Below are positions 29,875-39,078 of a DNA stretch of 63,609 nt, one piece after another. Under the pieces are notes generated by a model. That model was not told where the DNA came from. It did no database searches and saw nothing but the letters and a program-made list of their open reading frames with translations. Location of the stretch: positions 1 to 63,609 of the forward strand of contig NZ_JAQITB010000011.1 of the NCBI RefSeq assembly GCF_028618515.1, written 5' to 3'. The first letter of the stretch is position 1, and every line of letters starts with the position of its first letter. Made by a program: the position numbers and the translations under genes. The DNA comes from Bartonella sp. ML69XJBT (GTDB lineage: Bacteria > Pseudomonadota > Alphaproteobacteria > Rhizobiales > Rhizobiaceae).

Positions 29875-30387
29875 TTAAAAAGGTACATCATCGTCTAATT
29901 TATGTGAAAAACTTTCTTCTGGTTGGTTGTTGTGATGACCAAAAGCATTTTTCTGATTTGAACTACTATCAGCAAAACCACCACTGCCGTAACTCGCTTG
30001 ATTTGCCCCTTGCATTTGCTCCCCACCAGAGCTCCCACGTCCATCAAGCATTTGCAATTCACCACGGTATTTTTGCAAAACGATCTCTGTTGTATAACGG
30101 TCATTCCCATTTTGATCTTGCCACTTTCGTGTTTGCAACTGACCTTCAATGTAAATTTTGCTGCCTTTTTTTAAATATTGCTCTACAACTTTGATAAGAT
30201 TTTCGTTAAAAATAACGATATTATGCCACTCGGTTCGCTCTTTTCGTTCATTTGTATTACGATCACGCCAACTCTCTGACGTAGCAATCCGTAAATTTGC
30301 TACTTGATCACCAGAGGTCAAACGGCGGATTTCAGGATCTGCACCAAGATTACCAATCAAAATAACTTTATTAAGGCTACCAGCCAT
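29875..30387 (-). CDS. ssb: Single-stranded DNA-binding protein
   Basis: It binds ssDNA during replication, repair and recombination. The 170 residues comprise an N-terminal OB fold (about 1-110, starting [19 protein letters not shown] and including [12 protein letters not shown]), a Gly/Gln/Ser-rich flexible linker, and the acidic C-terminal tip DDDVPF that recruits partner proteins. It is divergent from uvrA, a common Rhizobiales pairing. A decayed copy of part of its own coding sequence lies just upstream (30434-30514). Confidence 0.97.
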   Translation of the reverse strand: MAGSLNKVILIGNLGADPEIRRLTSGDQVANLRIATSESWRDRNTNERKERTEWHNIVIFNENLIKVVEQYLKKGSKIYIEGQLQTRKWQDQNGNDRYTTEIVLQKYRGELQMLDGRGSSGGEQMQGANQASYGSGGFADSSSNQKNAFGHHNNQPEESFSHKLDDDVPF

Positions 30388-30433
30388 CGCATAAACTCCA
30401 AAATTTTAATTTGCAAATAATCTTTTTTATAGA

Positions 30434-30514
30434 GCGGTCATTACCATCTTGACCTTGTCATCTGCATATCTGCAATTGACCTTCAATGTGGATTTTGTTA
30501 CCCTTTCTAAAATA
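30434..30514 (-). pseudogene. Relic of a second ssb gene
   Basis: Read on the minus strand from 30514, this fragment gives YFRKGNKIHIEGQLQICR, a stop, then QGQDGNDR. The intact ssb has [20 protein letters not shown] at the same place, followed by DQNGNDR. The match covers 27 codons in one frame. The conserved Trp codon TGG has become TGA. The fragment lies 47 nt upstream of the ssb start in the same orientation, inside what must be the ssb 5' region. It is a partial duplication or the remains of a former paralogue. Confidence 0.8.
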
Positions 30515-30721
30515 TCGTATCGTGTAATTATAACAAAAGATGATAACAACGCATAGTTTTATTCGATCACCACAGAATAAAAAGCTGTTTTCTAGGTTTT
30601 TCTTTCCACAGAAGTTACATTCTTTATCCCCTTTAGAGCAATTGAACGCGTTGTAATTCTAAAAAACAATTTTATCCTAGTTGTGATGCTCGATTTTTGT
30701 TATATATGCCAAGGACAGAAT

Positions 30722-33622
30722 ATGGTTCACCAAAAATACATCTCCATTCGCGGCGCACGTGAACATAATCTTAAAAATATTGATCTCGACCTTCCTCGTG
30801 ATAAACTCATCGTTATCACAGGACTTTCTGGATCAGGCAAATCATCTTTAGCTTTTGATACAATTTACGCCGAAGGTCAACGCCGTTATGTTGAAAGCCT
30901 TTCAGCTTACGCCCGCCAATTTCTCGAAGTGATGCAAAAACCCGATGTTGATCGCATAGATGGTCTTTCTCCCGCCATCTCTATTGAACAAAAAACAACC
31001 AGCCGTAACCCTCGTTCAACGGTTGGAACTGTCACTGAAATCTATGACTATATGCGACTTCTCTTTGCACGCATTGGTATTCCTCATTCACCAGCGACAG
31101 GACTTCCTATTGAAAGCCAGACGGTAAGCCAAATGATTGATCAAATTATGGACTTACCAGAAGGGACACGAATTTTTATTATGGCCCCTTTAGTACGAGG
31201 ACGAAAAGGAGAATACAAAAGAGAGCTAGCCGAGCTTTTAAAAAAAGGCTTTCAACGTGCTAAAGTTGACGGAAAATTCTATGAAATTCCTGATATTCCT
31301 CCTCTTGATAAAAAGTATAAACATGACATAGATGTGGTGGTAGATCGTATTGTTGTAAACAATGACATTGCCTCTCGCTTAGCAGATAGTATTGAAACCT
31401 GTTTAAAGCTAGCAAATGGCATTGCCGTTGCTGAAATGGCAGACCAACCTTTAGCACAAAAAGAAACCTCAAAGGAATCGGCACATAAGTCAAAAAATGA
31501 AACACACAAACGACTTATTTTTTCAGAAAAATTTTCTTGCCCAATCTCTGGATTTTCTATTCCTGAAATTGAGCCACGTCTTTTTTCATTCAATAATCCT
31601 TTTGGCGCTTGCCCTCTTTGTGACGGACTTGGCATTAAAAAGGCAATGGATCCCCAAAAAATTGTACCAAACAAAAATCTTACCTTAAAGAATGGAGCAA
31701 TTGCTCCTTGGTCGAAATCATCTTCACTATACTACAACCAAACCTTAGAAGCATTAGGAAAAGTTTATGGATTTAAACTTACCGACAAATGGTGTGTCCT
31801 CTCAGATGAAGCACAACAAGCTATCCTTTATGGTACAAAAGGCAAAGAAATCTCCTTTATTTATAGCAATAATTCAAGCTCGCATAAAATGACTCAATAT
31901 TTTGAAGGAATCATCCCCAATATGGAGCGGCGCTGGAAAGAAACCGATTCAGCGTTTTCACGTGAAGAAATCGAGCGTTATATGTCTTCTTCCCCCTGCC
32001 CAGCTTGTCATGGTTACCGCTTGAAACCAGAAGCGCTAGCTGTCAAAATCCACGGCATGCATATTGGGCAAATATCAGAACTTTCGATCCTAAAAGCGGA
32101 TGATTGGTTTTCCAATATCCACCAATACCTCACTGAAAAACAACGAAGTATTGCAATCCGTATTTTAAAAGAAATTCGTGAACGACTCGCTTTTTTAAAC
32201 CATGTAGGGCTTGAATATCTCACCCTCTCTCGAAGTTCTGGTACCCTTTCAGGAGGAGAAAGCCAACGAATTCGGTTAGCTTCCCAGATTGGCTCTGGTC
32301 TTACAGGGGTTCTTTATATTTTAGATGAACCATCCATCGGTTTACACCAACGCGATAATGAACGCCTTTTGACAATGCTGCACCATCTGCGTGATCTTGG
32401 CAATACAGTTATTGTTGTGGAACATGATGAAGATGCCATTCGCACAGCAGACCATGTGGTTGATATGGGCCCTGCTGCTGGTGTTCATGGTGGAGAAATC
32501 ATAGCACAAGGTACACCGCAAGAAATTATAGAAAATCCATCCTCTCTGACAGGGCAATATCTTTCAGGGAAAATGGCTGTTAGAATCCCTACCAAACGAC
32601 GCAAAATATCAAAATCAAAAACACTTAAAATCATTGGAGCACGTGGAAATAATCTTAAAAATATCAGCACGGATATCCCTCTTGGCACCTTCACATGCAT
32701 AACGGGTGTTTCAGGTGGAGGGAAATCAACATTTCTCATTGAAACGCTTTTCAAAGCAGCATCGCATCAGATCATGGGCTCTCATCAAAGCCCCGCAATC
32801 TATGACAAAATTGAGGGCTTAGAATTTCTCGATAAGGTTATTGATATCAACCAATCACCTATTGGGCGTACTCCACGCTCTAATCCTGCAACCTATACGG
32901 GTGCATTTACCCCGATTCGTGAGTGGTTTGCCGAACTTCCAGAATCAAAAGCGCGCGGTTATCAAGCAGGACGTTTTTCATTCAATGTTAAGGGAGGACG
33001 CTGTGAAGCATGTCAAGGCGATGGTGTTATCAAAATTGAAATGCATTTTTTACCTGATGTTTATGTTACTTGCGATGTTTGCAAAGGAAAACGCTATAAT
33101 AGAGAAACGCTAGAAGTAAAATTTAAAGGGCAGTCTATCGCTGATATTTTGGATATGACAATCGAAAAAGCTGAGGAATTTTTTCAGGCTGTTCCTAGTA
33201 TTCATAATAAACTAAAAACACTCATTAAAGTAGGTCTTGGTTATATAAAAGTGGGGCAACAAGCCACAACGCTTTCAGGTGGTGAAGCCCAACGTGTAAA
33301 ACTTGCTAAAGAACTTTCACGCAAAACAACAGGACGTACACTCTACATTTTGGATGAACCAACAACAGGTCTACATTTCCATGATATTTCTAAGCTCCTT
33401 GAAGTGCTACATGAACTCGTCGAGCAAGGCAATACAGTTCTCGTCATTGAACATAATCTTGAAGTTATAAAAACAGCTGACTGGATTATAGATCTAGGAC
33501 CAGAAGGTGGAGATCGTGGAGGTGAAATCGTTGCCGTTGGACGTCCTGAAGATATTATTCATGTTCCTGCTTCCTATACGGGAAAATTTCTGAAAGAAAT
33601 CTTGCTACGCCGACCTTTATAG
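30722..33622 (+). CDS. uvrA: UvrABC excinuclease subunit A
   Basis: This is the damage-recognition ATPase of nucleotide excision repair; it loads UvrB. I chose the ATG at 30722 (966 residues, [11 protein letters not shown]) because AAGGA lies upstream; the frame also opens at 30683. It has two ABC modules: Walker [10 protein letters not shown] near residue 33 and GVSGGGKST near residue 660, each with an LSGGE signature. Zinc-binding CxxC pairs are visible ([32 protein letters not shown]). It is divergent from ssb with 334 nt between the starts. I see no clear alphaproteobacterial LexA box there. Confidence 0.97.
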   Translation: MVHQKYISIRGAREHNLKNIDLDLPRDKLIVITGLSGSGKSSLAFDTIYAEGQRRYVESLSAYARQFLEVMQKPDVDRIDGLSPAISIEQKTTSRNPRSTVGTVTEIYDYMRLLFARIGIPHSPATGLPIESQTVSQMIDQIMDLPEGTRIFIMAPLVRGRKGEYKRELAELLKKGFQRAKVDGKFYEIPDIPPLDKKYKHDIDVVVDRIVVNNDIASRLADSIETCLKLANGIAVAEMADQPLAQKETSKESAHKSKNETHKRLIFSEKFSCPISGFSIPEIEPRLFSFNNPFGACPLCDGLGIKKAMDPQKIVPNKNLTLKNGAIAPWSKSSSLYYNQTLEALGKVYGFKLTDKWCVLSDEAQQAILYGTKGKEISFIYSNNSSSHKMTQYFEGIIPNMERRWKETDSAFSREEIERYMSSSPCPACHGYRLKPEALAVKIHGMHIGQISELSILKADDWFSNIHQYLTEKQRSIAIRILKEIRERLAFLNHVGLEYLTLSRSSGTLSGGESQRIRLASQIGSGLTGVLYILDEPSIGLHQRDNERLLTMLHHLRDLGNTVIVVEHDEDAIRTADHVVDMGPAAGVHGGEIIAQGTPQEIIENPSSLTGQYLSGKMAVRIPTKRRKISKSKTLKIIGARGNNLKNISTDIPLGTFTCITGVSGGGKSTFLIETLFKAASHQIMGSHQSPAIYDKIEGLEFLDKVIDINQSPIGRTPRSNPATYTGAFTPIREWFAELPESKARGYQAGRFSFNVKGGRCEACQGDGVIKIEMHFLPDVYVTCDVCKGKRYNRETLEVKFKGQSIADILDMTIEKAEEFFQAVPSIHNKLKTLIKVGLGYIKVGQQATTLSGGEAQRVKLAKELSRKTTGRTLYILDEPTTGLHFHDISKLLEVLHELVEQGNTVLVIEHNLEVIKTADWIIDLGPEGGDRGGEIVAVGRPEDIIHVPASYTGKFLKEILLRRPL

Positions 33623-33940
33623 AATGCCAACCCTTGAAGCGGTTATCTATTATAAGATAAAAATGTACTACAACGAAGAAAGGTATATCTTTTCATTATA
33701 TTGTTTTTATTCTTTATAAACCTTGGAAATATATTTTCTTAGAAAAGATAAGAGCACTTCAACTTTATGCTACAAGTAAAACGCTCTCTAAAAAACATCT
33801 TAAGCAATATAATTTGCAACTTTTTATGTGCAAATTGTGTACAAATTATGTACAAGCTATCTGTTGGACATCTGATAGTTGTCAATGCAACATGTGAAGC
33901 AGTTTAATAAAGACCAAATAAAGTTGGAGATAATTTCAGC
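33623..33940. other. Intergenic region uvrA to glnB relic
   Basis: This AT-rich region holds the 11-nt phased repeats (33827-33859) and, near its end, GGAGA upstream of the glnB-relic ATG. Nothing else is recognisable. Confidence 0.5.
33827..33859 (+). repeat. Three 11-nt direct repeats upstream of the glnB relic and glnA
   Basis: The units TGTGCAAATTG, TGTACAAATTA and TGTACAAGCTA are adjacent. The 11-nt period places TGTACA/TGTGCA once per DNA helical turn. The position, about 80 nt upstream of the glnB-relic ATG, suits an operator for the glnA transcript, but no known site is matched. Confidence 0.55.
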
Positions 33941-34171
33941 ATGAAAAAAAAAGAACATACAGAGCTCTACCACAATGCTGAATCTGTTGTTGATTTTCTA
34001 CCTAAAATAAAGATTGGAATTGTTGTTGCCAATGAAAAGCTGAAACAAACCGTTAATACAATACGTAAAGCAGCCCCAACAAAACATAGAGGAGATGGAA
34101 AAATATTGTTTTTTTCCATTGATGATGCCGTTCATATAGGCACTAGCGATTCTAGTATAGATGCCCTTTGA
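33941..34171 (+). pseudogene. glnB: N-terminally truncated P-II nitrogen regulatory protein
   Basis: The 76-residue frame starts MKKKEHTELYHNAESVVDFLPK and then follows P-II to its end. Full P-II proteins have 112 residues; the first beta strand and helix (about 36 residues) are missing, as if MKK were joined in frame to the T-loop. The uridylylated Tyr51 of the T-loop (GAEYVVDF in relatives) is Ser15 here. The two ATP-binding arginines near the C-terminus (RIRTGE) are replaced (HIGTSD). The GDGKI motif is kept. It lies 52 nt upstream of glnA, the normal glnB place. It cannot form a normal P-II trimer; a residual peptide role is not excluded. Confidence 0.85.
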
Positions 34172-34223
34172 CAAATAATGACAAAACTTTTATCCATCTC
34201 AATCTCATATAAGGAATTTCAAT

Positions 34224-35633
34224 ATGACAACCGCTTCAGATATTATCAAACAGATTGCAGACAACGAGATCCGTTTTGTCGATTTACGTTTTACTGATCC
34301 GCAAGGAAAATTACATCATGTCACAATGGATATTTCAGAAATCAATGAAGGTGCATTTAGCGATGGCGTTATGTTTGATGGTTCTTCAATCGCTGGGTGG
34401 AAAACAATTAATGAATCTGACATGATTTTGATACCAGACCCAGAAACAGCACATATTGATCCTTTTTTTGCGCAATCAACTTTAGCCATATTCTGTGACG
34501 TACTCGATCCTGTTTCGGAAGAATTTTATCGTAGAGATCCTCGTTCTATCGCCAAAAGAGCTGAAGCTTATATGAAATCTTTAGGCATAGGTGATACAAT
34601 CAATATAGGTCCAGAAGCAGAATTTTTTATCTTTGATGATGTACGCTATAAAACGACCCCTTATAATACAGGGTTTCAACTCGATTCAAGTGAACTACCA
34701 TCCAATGATGATACAGAATATGAAACGGGCAATCTTGGTCATCGCCCACGAATGAAGGGTGGTTATCTTCCCGTTCCCCCGATTGATTCCTGCCAAGATA
34801 TGCGCTCTGAAATGCTCACGGCACTCAAAGATATGGGAGTCCGTGTAGAGAAACATCATCATGAAGTAGCAGCCGGACAGCATGAATTGGGTATTCGCTT
34901 TGATACGCTCGTTCGCGAAGCTGACAAGATGCAAATTTTTAAATATGTCGTGCACCAAATAGCCAATAGCTACGGAAAAACAGCAACTTTTATGCCAAAA
35001 CCAGTGTTTGGTGACAATGGCTCAGGCATGCATGTTCACATGTCCATTTGGAAAGATAGCAAACCAATCTTTGCTGGTAATGATTATGCTGGATTATCAG
35101 AAACTTGCTTGTTCTTTATCGGTGGTATCATTAAGCACGCAAAAGCAATAAACGCCTTCACCAATCCCTCGACAAACTCTTATAAGCGTCTAGTGCCTGG
35201 TTATGAAGCGCCTGTCCTTCTTGCTTATTCCGCACGCAATCGTTCTGCATCTTGCCGTATTCCAATGAGTCGTTCACCAAATTCAAAACGCGTAGAAATA
35301 CGTTTCCCAGATCCCGCAGCAAATCCTTATTTAGCCTTTTCTGCACTTTTAATGGCTGGTCTTGATGGCATAAAAAATAAAATTCATCCTGGGCAGGCTA
35401 TGGATAAAGATCTTTATGATCTTCCTTTAAAAGAACTGAAAGAAATCCCTACAGTCTCAGCAAGTCTACGCGAAGCACTTGAAGCACTTGATAAAGATCG
35501 TAACTTTCTTAAAGCTGGAGACGTTTTTGATGATGATCAAATTAATTCTTTTATTCAAATAAAAATGCAAGAAGTTTTACGTTATGAAACAACGCCCCAT
35601 CCTGTTGAGTTTGATATGTACTATTCTGTTTAA
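34224..35633 (+). CDS. glnA: Glutamine synthetase type I
   Basis: It makes glutamine from glutamate, ammonia and ATP; dodecameric and cytoplasmic. The 469 residues match GSI. Motifs include [10 protein letters not shown], the metal/glutamate-binding [10 protein letters not shown] and [12 protein letters not shown], and the ATP site [18 protein letters not shown]. The adenylylation tyrosine is Tyr398 in DKDLYDLP, so the enzyme is of the GlnE-regulated beta type. AAGGA precedes the ATG. The usual upstream glnB is reduced to a relic here, so the normal P-II input to GlnE may be missing or supplied elsewhere. Confidence 0.98.
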   Translation: MTTASDIIKQIADNEIRFVDLRFTDPQGKLHHVTMDISEINEGAFSDGVMFDGSSIAGWKTINESDMILIPDPETAHIDPFFAQSTLAIFCDVLDPVSEEFYRRDPRSIAKRAEAYMKSLGIGDTINIGPEAEFFIFDDVRYKTTPYNTGFQLDSSELPSNDDTEYETGNLGHRPRMKGGYLPVPPIDSCQDMRSEMLTALKDMGVRVEKHHHEVAAGQHELGIRFDTLVREADKMQIFKYVVHQIANSYGKTATFMPKPVFGDNGSGMHVHMSIWKDSKPIFAGNDYAGLSETCLFFIGGIIKHAKAINAFTNPSTNSYKRLVPGYEAPVLLAYSARNRSASCRIPMSRSPNSKRVEIRFPDPAANPYLAFSALLMAGLDGIKNKIHPGQAMDKDLYDLPLKELKEIPTVSASLREALEALDKDRNFLKAGDVFDDDQINSFIQIKMQEVLRYETTPHPVEFDMYYSV

Positions 35634-35661
35634 AGCATAATCAGTCATTCCTTTTAATTTT

Positions 35662-35688
35662 AAAATGGAGATTAAAATCTCCATTTTT
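35662..35688 (+). terminator. Rho-independent terminator of glnA
   Basis: AAAATGGAGAT pairs with ATCTCCATTTT over 11 bp with loop TAAA, ending in five T, 29 nt after the glnA stop codon. Confidence 0.85.
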
Positions 35689-35789
35689 GTGGATATTCTT
35701 CTCATTACAAAGCACAAGTGGCTTTTTGCCAATATGCTTTTCCTTTATAATTTAATGGAATCCATTCAAATCAATTAATAAGGTTTCTA

Positions 35790-36335
35790 ATGCTACGAAT
35801 TCGTTCTTTATTTCTCATTCTTTTATGCATTGCCTTTACGATATCGACAACTCAATCTTTTACAATTACAAATCAAAAACTTATAGACCTTGAACAAGCA
35901 GCATTTGCCTACAGCAAAGCAATTCAAAATGCCGATGCAAATACTATCTTAAACGCTATTCCCCCCCAGATTATCGACAGCTTCACTGCTAAGAAAAAAT
36001 TCAGTAAATCACAATTCCAACAAATCATGAAAAGCCAAATAGAACGGTTGGCAGAAAATTATAAAATCGAAAGTATCCACATTGACCAAAAACAAAAACG
36101 TGAAGGCAAACTTGATAATGGTATTCCTTATTTTGTTATACCGGTAGAATTTGTCACCATAACAAATACTGGAAAAAAATGCTCTATTCAAACCGAGCTT
36201 ATTGCCATTTTTGATAATGACAAGTGGTATTTTATCCGTGGGAATGATGAAGCAATCTTAAACATCACCAGTGAAGCATTTCCTGGTCTTGAAAAAATAA
36301 AAGTCAATCCTCAGAAAATCACAAAAATACTATGA
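35790..36335 (+). CDS. Small exported protein of unknown function
   Basis: The 181 residues begin with a signal peptide (RSLFLILLCIAFTISTTQSF, cleavage near 25). The mature part is an alpha/beta domain starting with a helix (DLEQAAFAYSKAIQNADANTI) and followed by alternating strands (PYFVIPVEFVTI, SIQTELIAIFDNDKWYFIRG). This order resembles cystatin/NTF2-like folds, but I do not recognise a named family. It is bracketed by the glnA terminator and the convergent ATP12 gene, so it is probably its own unit. Confidence 0.75.
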   Translation: MLRIRSLFLILLCIAFTISTTQSFTITNQKLIDLEQAAFAYSKAIQNADANTILNAIPPQIIDSFTAKKKFSKSQFQQIMKSQIERLAENYKIESIHIDQKQKREGKLDNGIPYFVIPVEFVTITNTGKKCSIQTELIAIFDNDKWYFIRGNDEAILNITSEAFPGLEKIKVNPQKITKIL

Positions 36336-36370
36336 TGAAAAAACAAAGGAGGTATAATTAAAATTTTTCT

Positions 36371-37153
36371 TTATAAACAAGTTGTGATGACCGTAGCAGC
36401 AGCATCAAATTCAATTTTTTTATGAGCGCGGCGCATCATTGCTTCTTCATCAGCCCCCCATTGTTCTATCATCCAATCTTCATCTAAATGGGCGATATTC
36501 CAAGCATGATCTGCATCCATTTTCCTCTCCGCAACAACAAGAGCAATAAGTGCTGACCCTGTTAAAGTTGTCATCATATGCAGTGCAGCAAGCATATAAG
36601 GAGATTCAACTTTACGCAGATAATTACTTACCGCTTGAACAGCTTCGCGTGATTGTTCCACATGCATAAGCCCTTCTGTTATATAAAAACGGGCACCAAG
36701 TTTTTCTTCGGCCCAATCTAATAAAGGATCCCACTGTTCACATTGCCGCTGTACGAGTTCTTTTGGTGTTTGTGCACGATAAAAGATCATATCACATGCA
36801 ACAAAACGTAAGAAATCTTCAAAAACAACCTGCATATCATCAGCAATGCCATCAATCACAGTATTCACAAGACGCGTCATCGGCATTTGAGCTGGATTAA
36901 TAACTTTCTTTTGGTTTTCAAACTCCTTCGCCACAAATGTGGCAAACACTTCTGTTGGTACAAGGAAATGGCGCTTTGCCGGTGTTTTAACTGGACGTCC
37001 ATCCAACAACAGAGAAAACCCTCCCTCCTCACAAGAAACCTTTACTTCCCTATAAAATCGTTTTGGTAGTGATTGGCATAAAAGATTTTGAATTTTCGGA
37101 ACAGAATTATTTTCATTCAATGGTCTATCAAAATGATTCAAAATTTCGCGCAT
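36371..37153 (-). CDS. ATP12-family F1-ATPase assembly chaperone
   Basis: Relatives of mitochondrial Atp12 bind the free alpha subunit of F1-ATPase during assembly. The 260 residues carry family features: an N-terminal region FYREVKVSCEEGGFSLLLDGRPVKTPAK (split here by function, strand then turn), MPMTRLVNTVIDG, and the C-terminal WNIAHLDEDWMIEQWGADEEAMMRR. It keeps the Rhizobiales position near rluC, but the HAD-family gene I would expect between them is missing. The stop lies in convergent orientation to the exported-protein gene. Confidence 0.9.
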   Translation of the reverse strand: MREILNHFDRPLNENNSVPKIQNLLCQSLPKRFYREVKVSCEEGGFSLLLDGRPVKTPAKRHFLVPTEVFATFVAKEFENQKKVINPAQMPMTRLVNTVIDGIADDMQVVFEDFLRFVACDMIFYRAQTPKELVQRQCEQWDPLLDWAEEKLGARFYITEGLMHVEQSREAVQAVSNYLRKVESPYMLAALHMMTTLTGSALIALVVAERKMDADHAWNIAHLDEDWMIEQWGADEEAMMRRAHKKIEFDAAATVITTCL

Positions 37154-37864
37154 ATTGTTTCACCTCTGATATTTTCAAAAAATCAACTGTTTTTTCAAGA
37201 TTCCCTTGATGAAGGTTTGAGGCTACCTCCCTCCTCTCTCTAAAGAAGGAAAAATCTTACCAACACTAATCTGATTAAAAACTATATTTCATGTCTCTTT
37301 TATAAACAAGATAACGATGGTGTCTTATCACTTTCAGCCGCAACTGTTAGAACCATTTTCAAAAAGAATTTATCTTGATTTAAAAGCTTAAACGCGCTGA
37401 ATTTGCCAGTAAAAACGCATTCATCACCTTGCAATTTATTCACTTATAAGAGTGGTATCTACATTACAGCTTTTTAAAATGCTTCTCACAAAACTTTAAA
37501 GCAGAAAAACGCGCATTGTCGCAAATAGAGAGCAGTGCGTTTTACTTTTCATCCTCTTGCTTAACAGCAGCCCTTATCCATTCGTCTCACATATCCAACT
37601 CATATCCCCCTTACGTAAAGTTTTCCTTGCCTTATATCACCGCCCTAAACGACGATATTTTACGGCACAATAGGATAACATAAGCAAAACTGTAGGCAAA
37701 AATCTGTAAATAATATTGACAAATTCAGTACTAAAAACCAATTATTTCATAATGATTGCTTCTCAAGAATTTTCTTCAGAATAAGTAAAAGAGGTCATAT
37801 CAAATCTGCAAAAAACTGCACAACTCAAAAAAAACAAACAACAAAAACTCTTCTTTCATTTTAC
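37154..37864. other. 0.7-kb gene-free gap between ATP12 and rluC
   Basis: I see no recognisable gene. In relatives I recall a small HAD-type phosphatase gene of similar length between these two genes. I could not find a convincing relic of its DxDGT motif here. Confidence 0.5.
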
Positions 37865-38848
37865 CTATTCTATATCACCATCATTCTCATTAAAAGCCAA
37901 AAGATTAAAACTTTGTACCATATGAGGTGGTAAGGGTGCTACGATATCTAATATCCCCCCTGAAGGATGAGGAAGGCGAATCCGGCGTGCATGAAGATGA
38001 AGGCGATTTTGTATTCCCCCTGGTAACTCCCAATTACTATCGGAAAAAAAATATTTTGCATCACCTATAATAGGATGATCCATATGAGCAGCATGGACAC
38101 GCAACTGATGTGTTCTCCCCGTATAAGGTTCCATTTCAAGCCATGAAAGAGTACGCCCTCGCGTATCTAAAACACGATAATAGGAAACCGCGTGATAAGA
38201 GTCTGGTTCCCCATGTTCACAAACGCGCATTTTATCCCCTTGAGAAGCATTATCCTTAACCATCCATGTTGAAATTTTATCTTGCTTTTTTTTAGGCACA
38301 CCGCGAACCAATGCCCAATAAGTTTTTTTCGTTTCACGTGTTCGAAAAGCAGCCGTTAAAGCCTGAGCTGCCCCTCTTGACCGTGCAACAATAAGCACAC
38401 CTGACGTCTCACGATCAAGACGATGAACCAACCGCGGTTTTTCACCTTTTTTATTGCGCCATACCTCAAGCATACTATCCACATGACGTGTCAAACCAGA
38501 ACCACCCTGTACGGCTAGACCAGCAGGTTTGTTAAAAACAAAAATCTTTGGATCTTCATAAAGCAACATTTTCTTCAAAACAGCTCTATCATCCTGTCCC
38601 CGAATTGTTTTATCCGTTACAGAAAGGCTTTCCTTGTTATCAACAGGCAAAGGCGGCACACGAACAGATTGTCCCATGAGAAGGCGCGTATCGGTTTTCA
38701 CACGCCCACCATCAATGCGTATTTGGCCAGAACGCAACAATTTTTGTAAATGCCCAAATCCAAGTCCTGGATAATGCACCTTAAACCAACGATCCAAGCG
38801 CATTCCGTTTTCATCTGCTTCAACCTTTTTTATTTCTATGCCTGCCAT
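37865..38848 (-). CDS. rluC: Ribosomal large subunit pseudouridine synthase, RluC/RluD family
   Basis: It isomerises specific uridines of 23S rRNA to pseudouridine. The 327 residues comprise an N-terminal S4-like RNA-binding domain (about 15-75, RLDRWFKVHYPGLGFGHLQK) and a catalytic domain with LVHRLDRETSGVLIVARS, where the catalytic Asp lies. The motif EPYTGRTHQLRVHAAH is also present. Assignment to RluC rather than RluD rests on general family shape and on the ATP12 neighbourhood. Confidence 0.9.
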   Translation of the reverse strand: MAGIEIKKVEADENGMRLDRWFKVHYPGLGFGHLQKLLRSGQIRIDGGRVKTDTRLLMGQSVRVPPLPVDNKESLSVTDKTIRGQDDRAVLKKMLLYEDPKIFVFNKPAGLAVQGGSGLTRHVDSMLEVWRNKKGEKPRLVHRLDRETSGVLIVARSRGAAQALTAAFRTRETKKTYWALVRGVPKKKQDKISTWMVKDNASQGDKMRVCEHGEPDSYHAVSYYRVLDTRGRTLSWLEMEPYTGRTHQLRVHAAHMDHPIIGDAKYFFSDSNWELPGGIQNRLHLHARRIRLPHPSGGILDIVAPLPPHMVQSFNLLAFNENDGDIE

Positions 38849-39078
38849 GAAAGTTCCCTTACCAAATAATTTTGCCCAATAATTTTATTGGCCTGTTCTA
38901 CGCCTTGCCTTGTATAAACGCAAAAATTGATACCCATAAAGCCTACTTTATCACACCATATTACAATAAGTATCTAAAATTGCCTTTTCTTCACGTGCAA
39001 ATTTTATTAGCTCAAGATCTAGCGATTATAAGAATCGATAAGCTTTATGCTTGCGATAGCTAGTGGAGATCATCACCT

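Noticed and set aside
33860-33890. Sigma-54 promoter upstream of glnB relic/glnA
   Set aside because: A GG is present near 33865, but the -12 GC at the required spacing is not.
38872-39063. 63-codon open frame between rluC and ndvA
   Set aside because: It overlaps the presumed promoter region of both genes, has no ribosome site or known motif, and does not resemble the crcB gene that I would expect near rluC in relatives.
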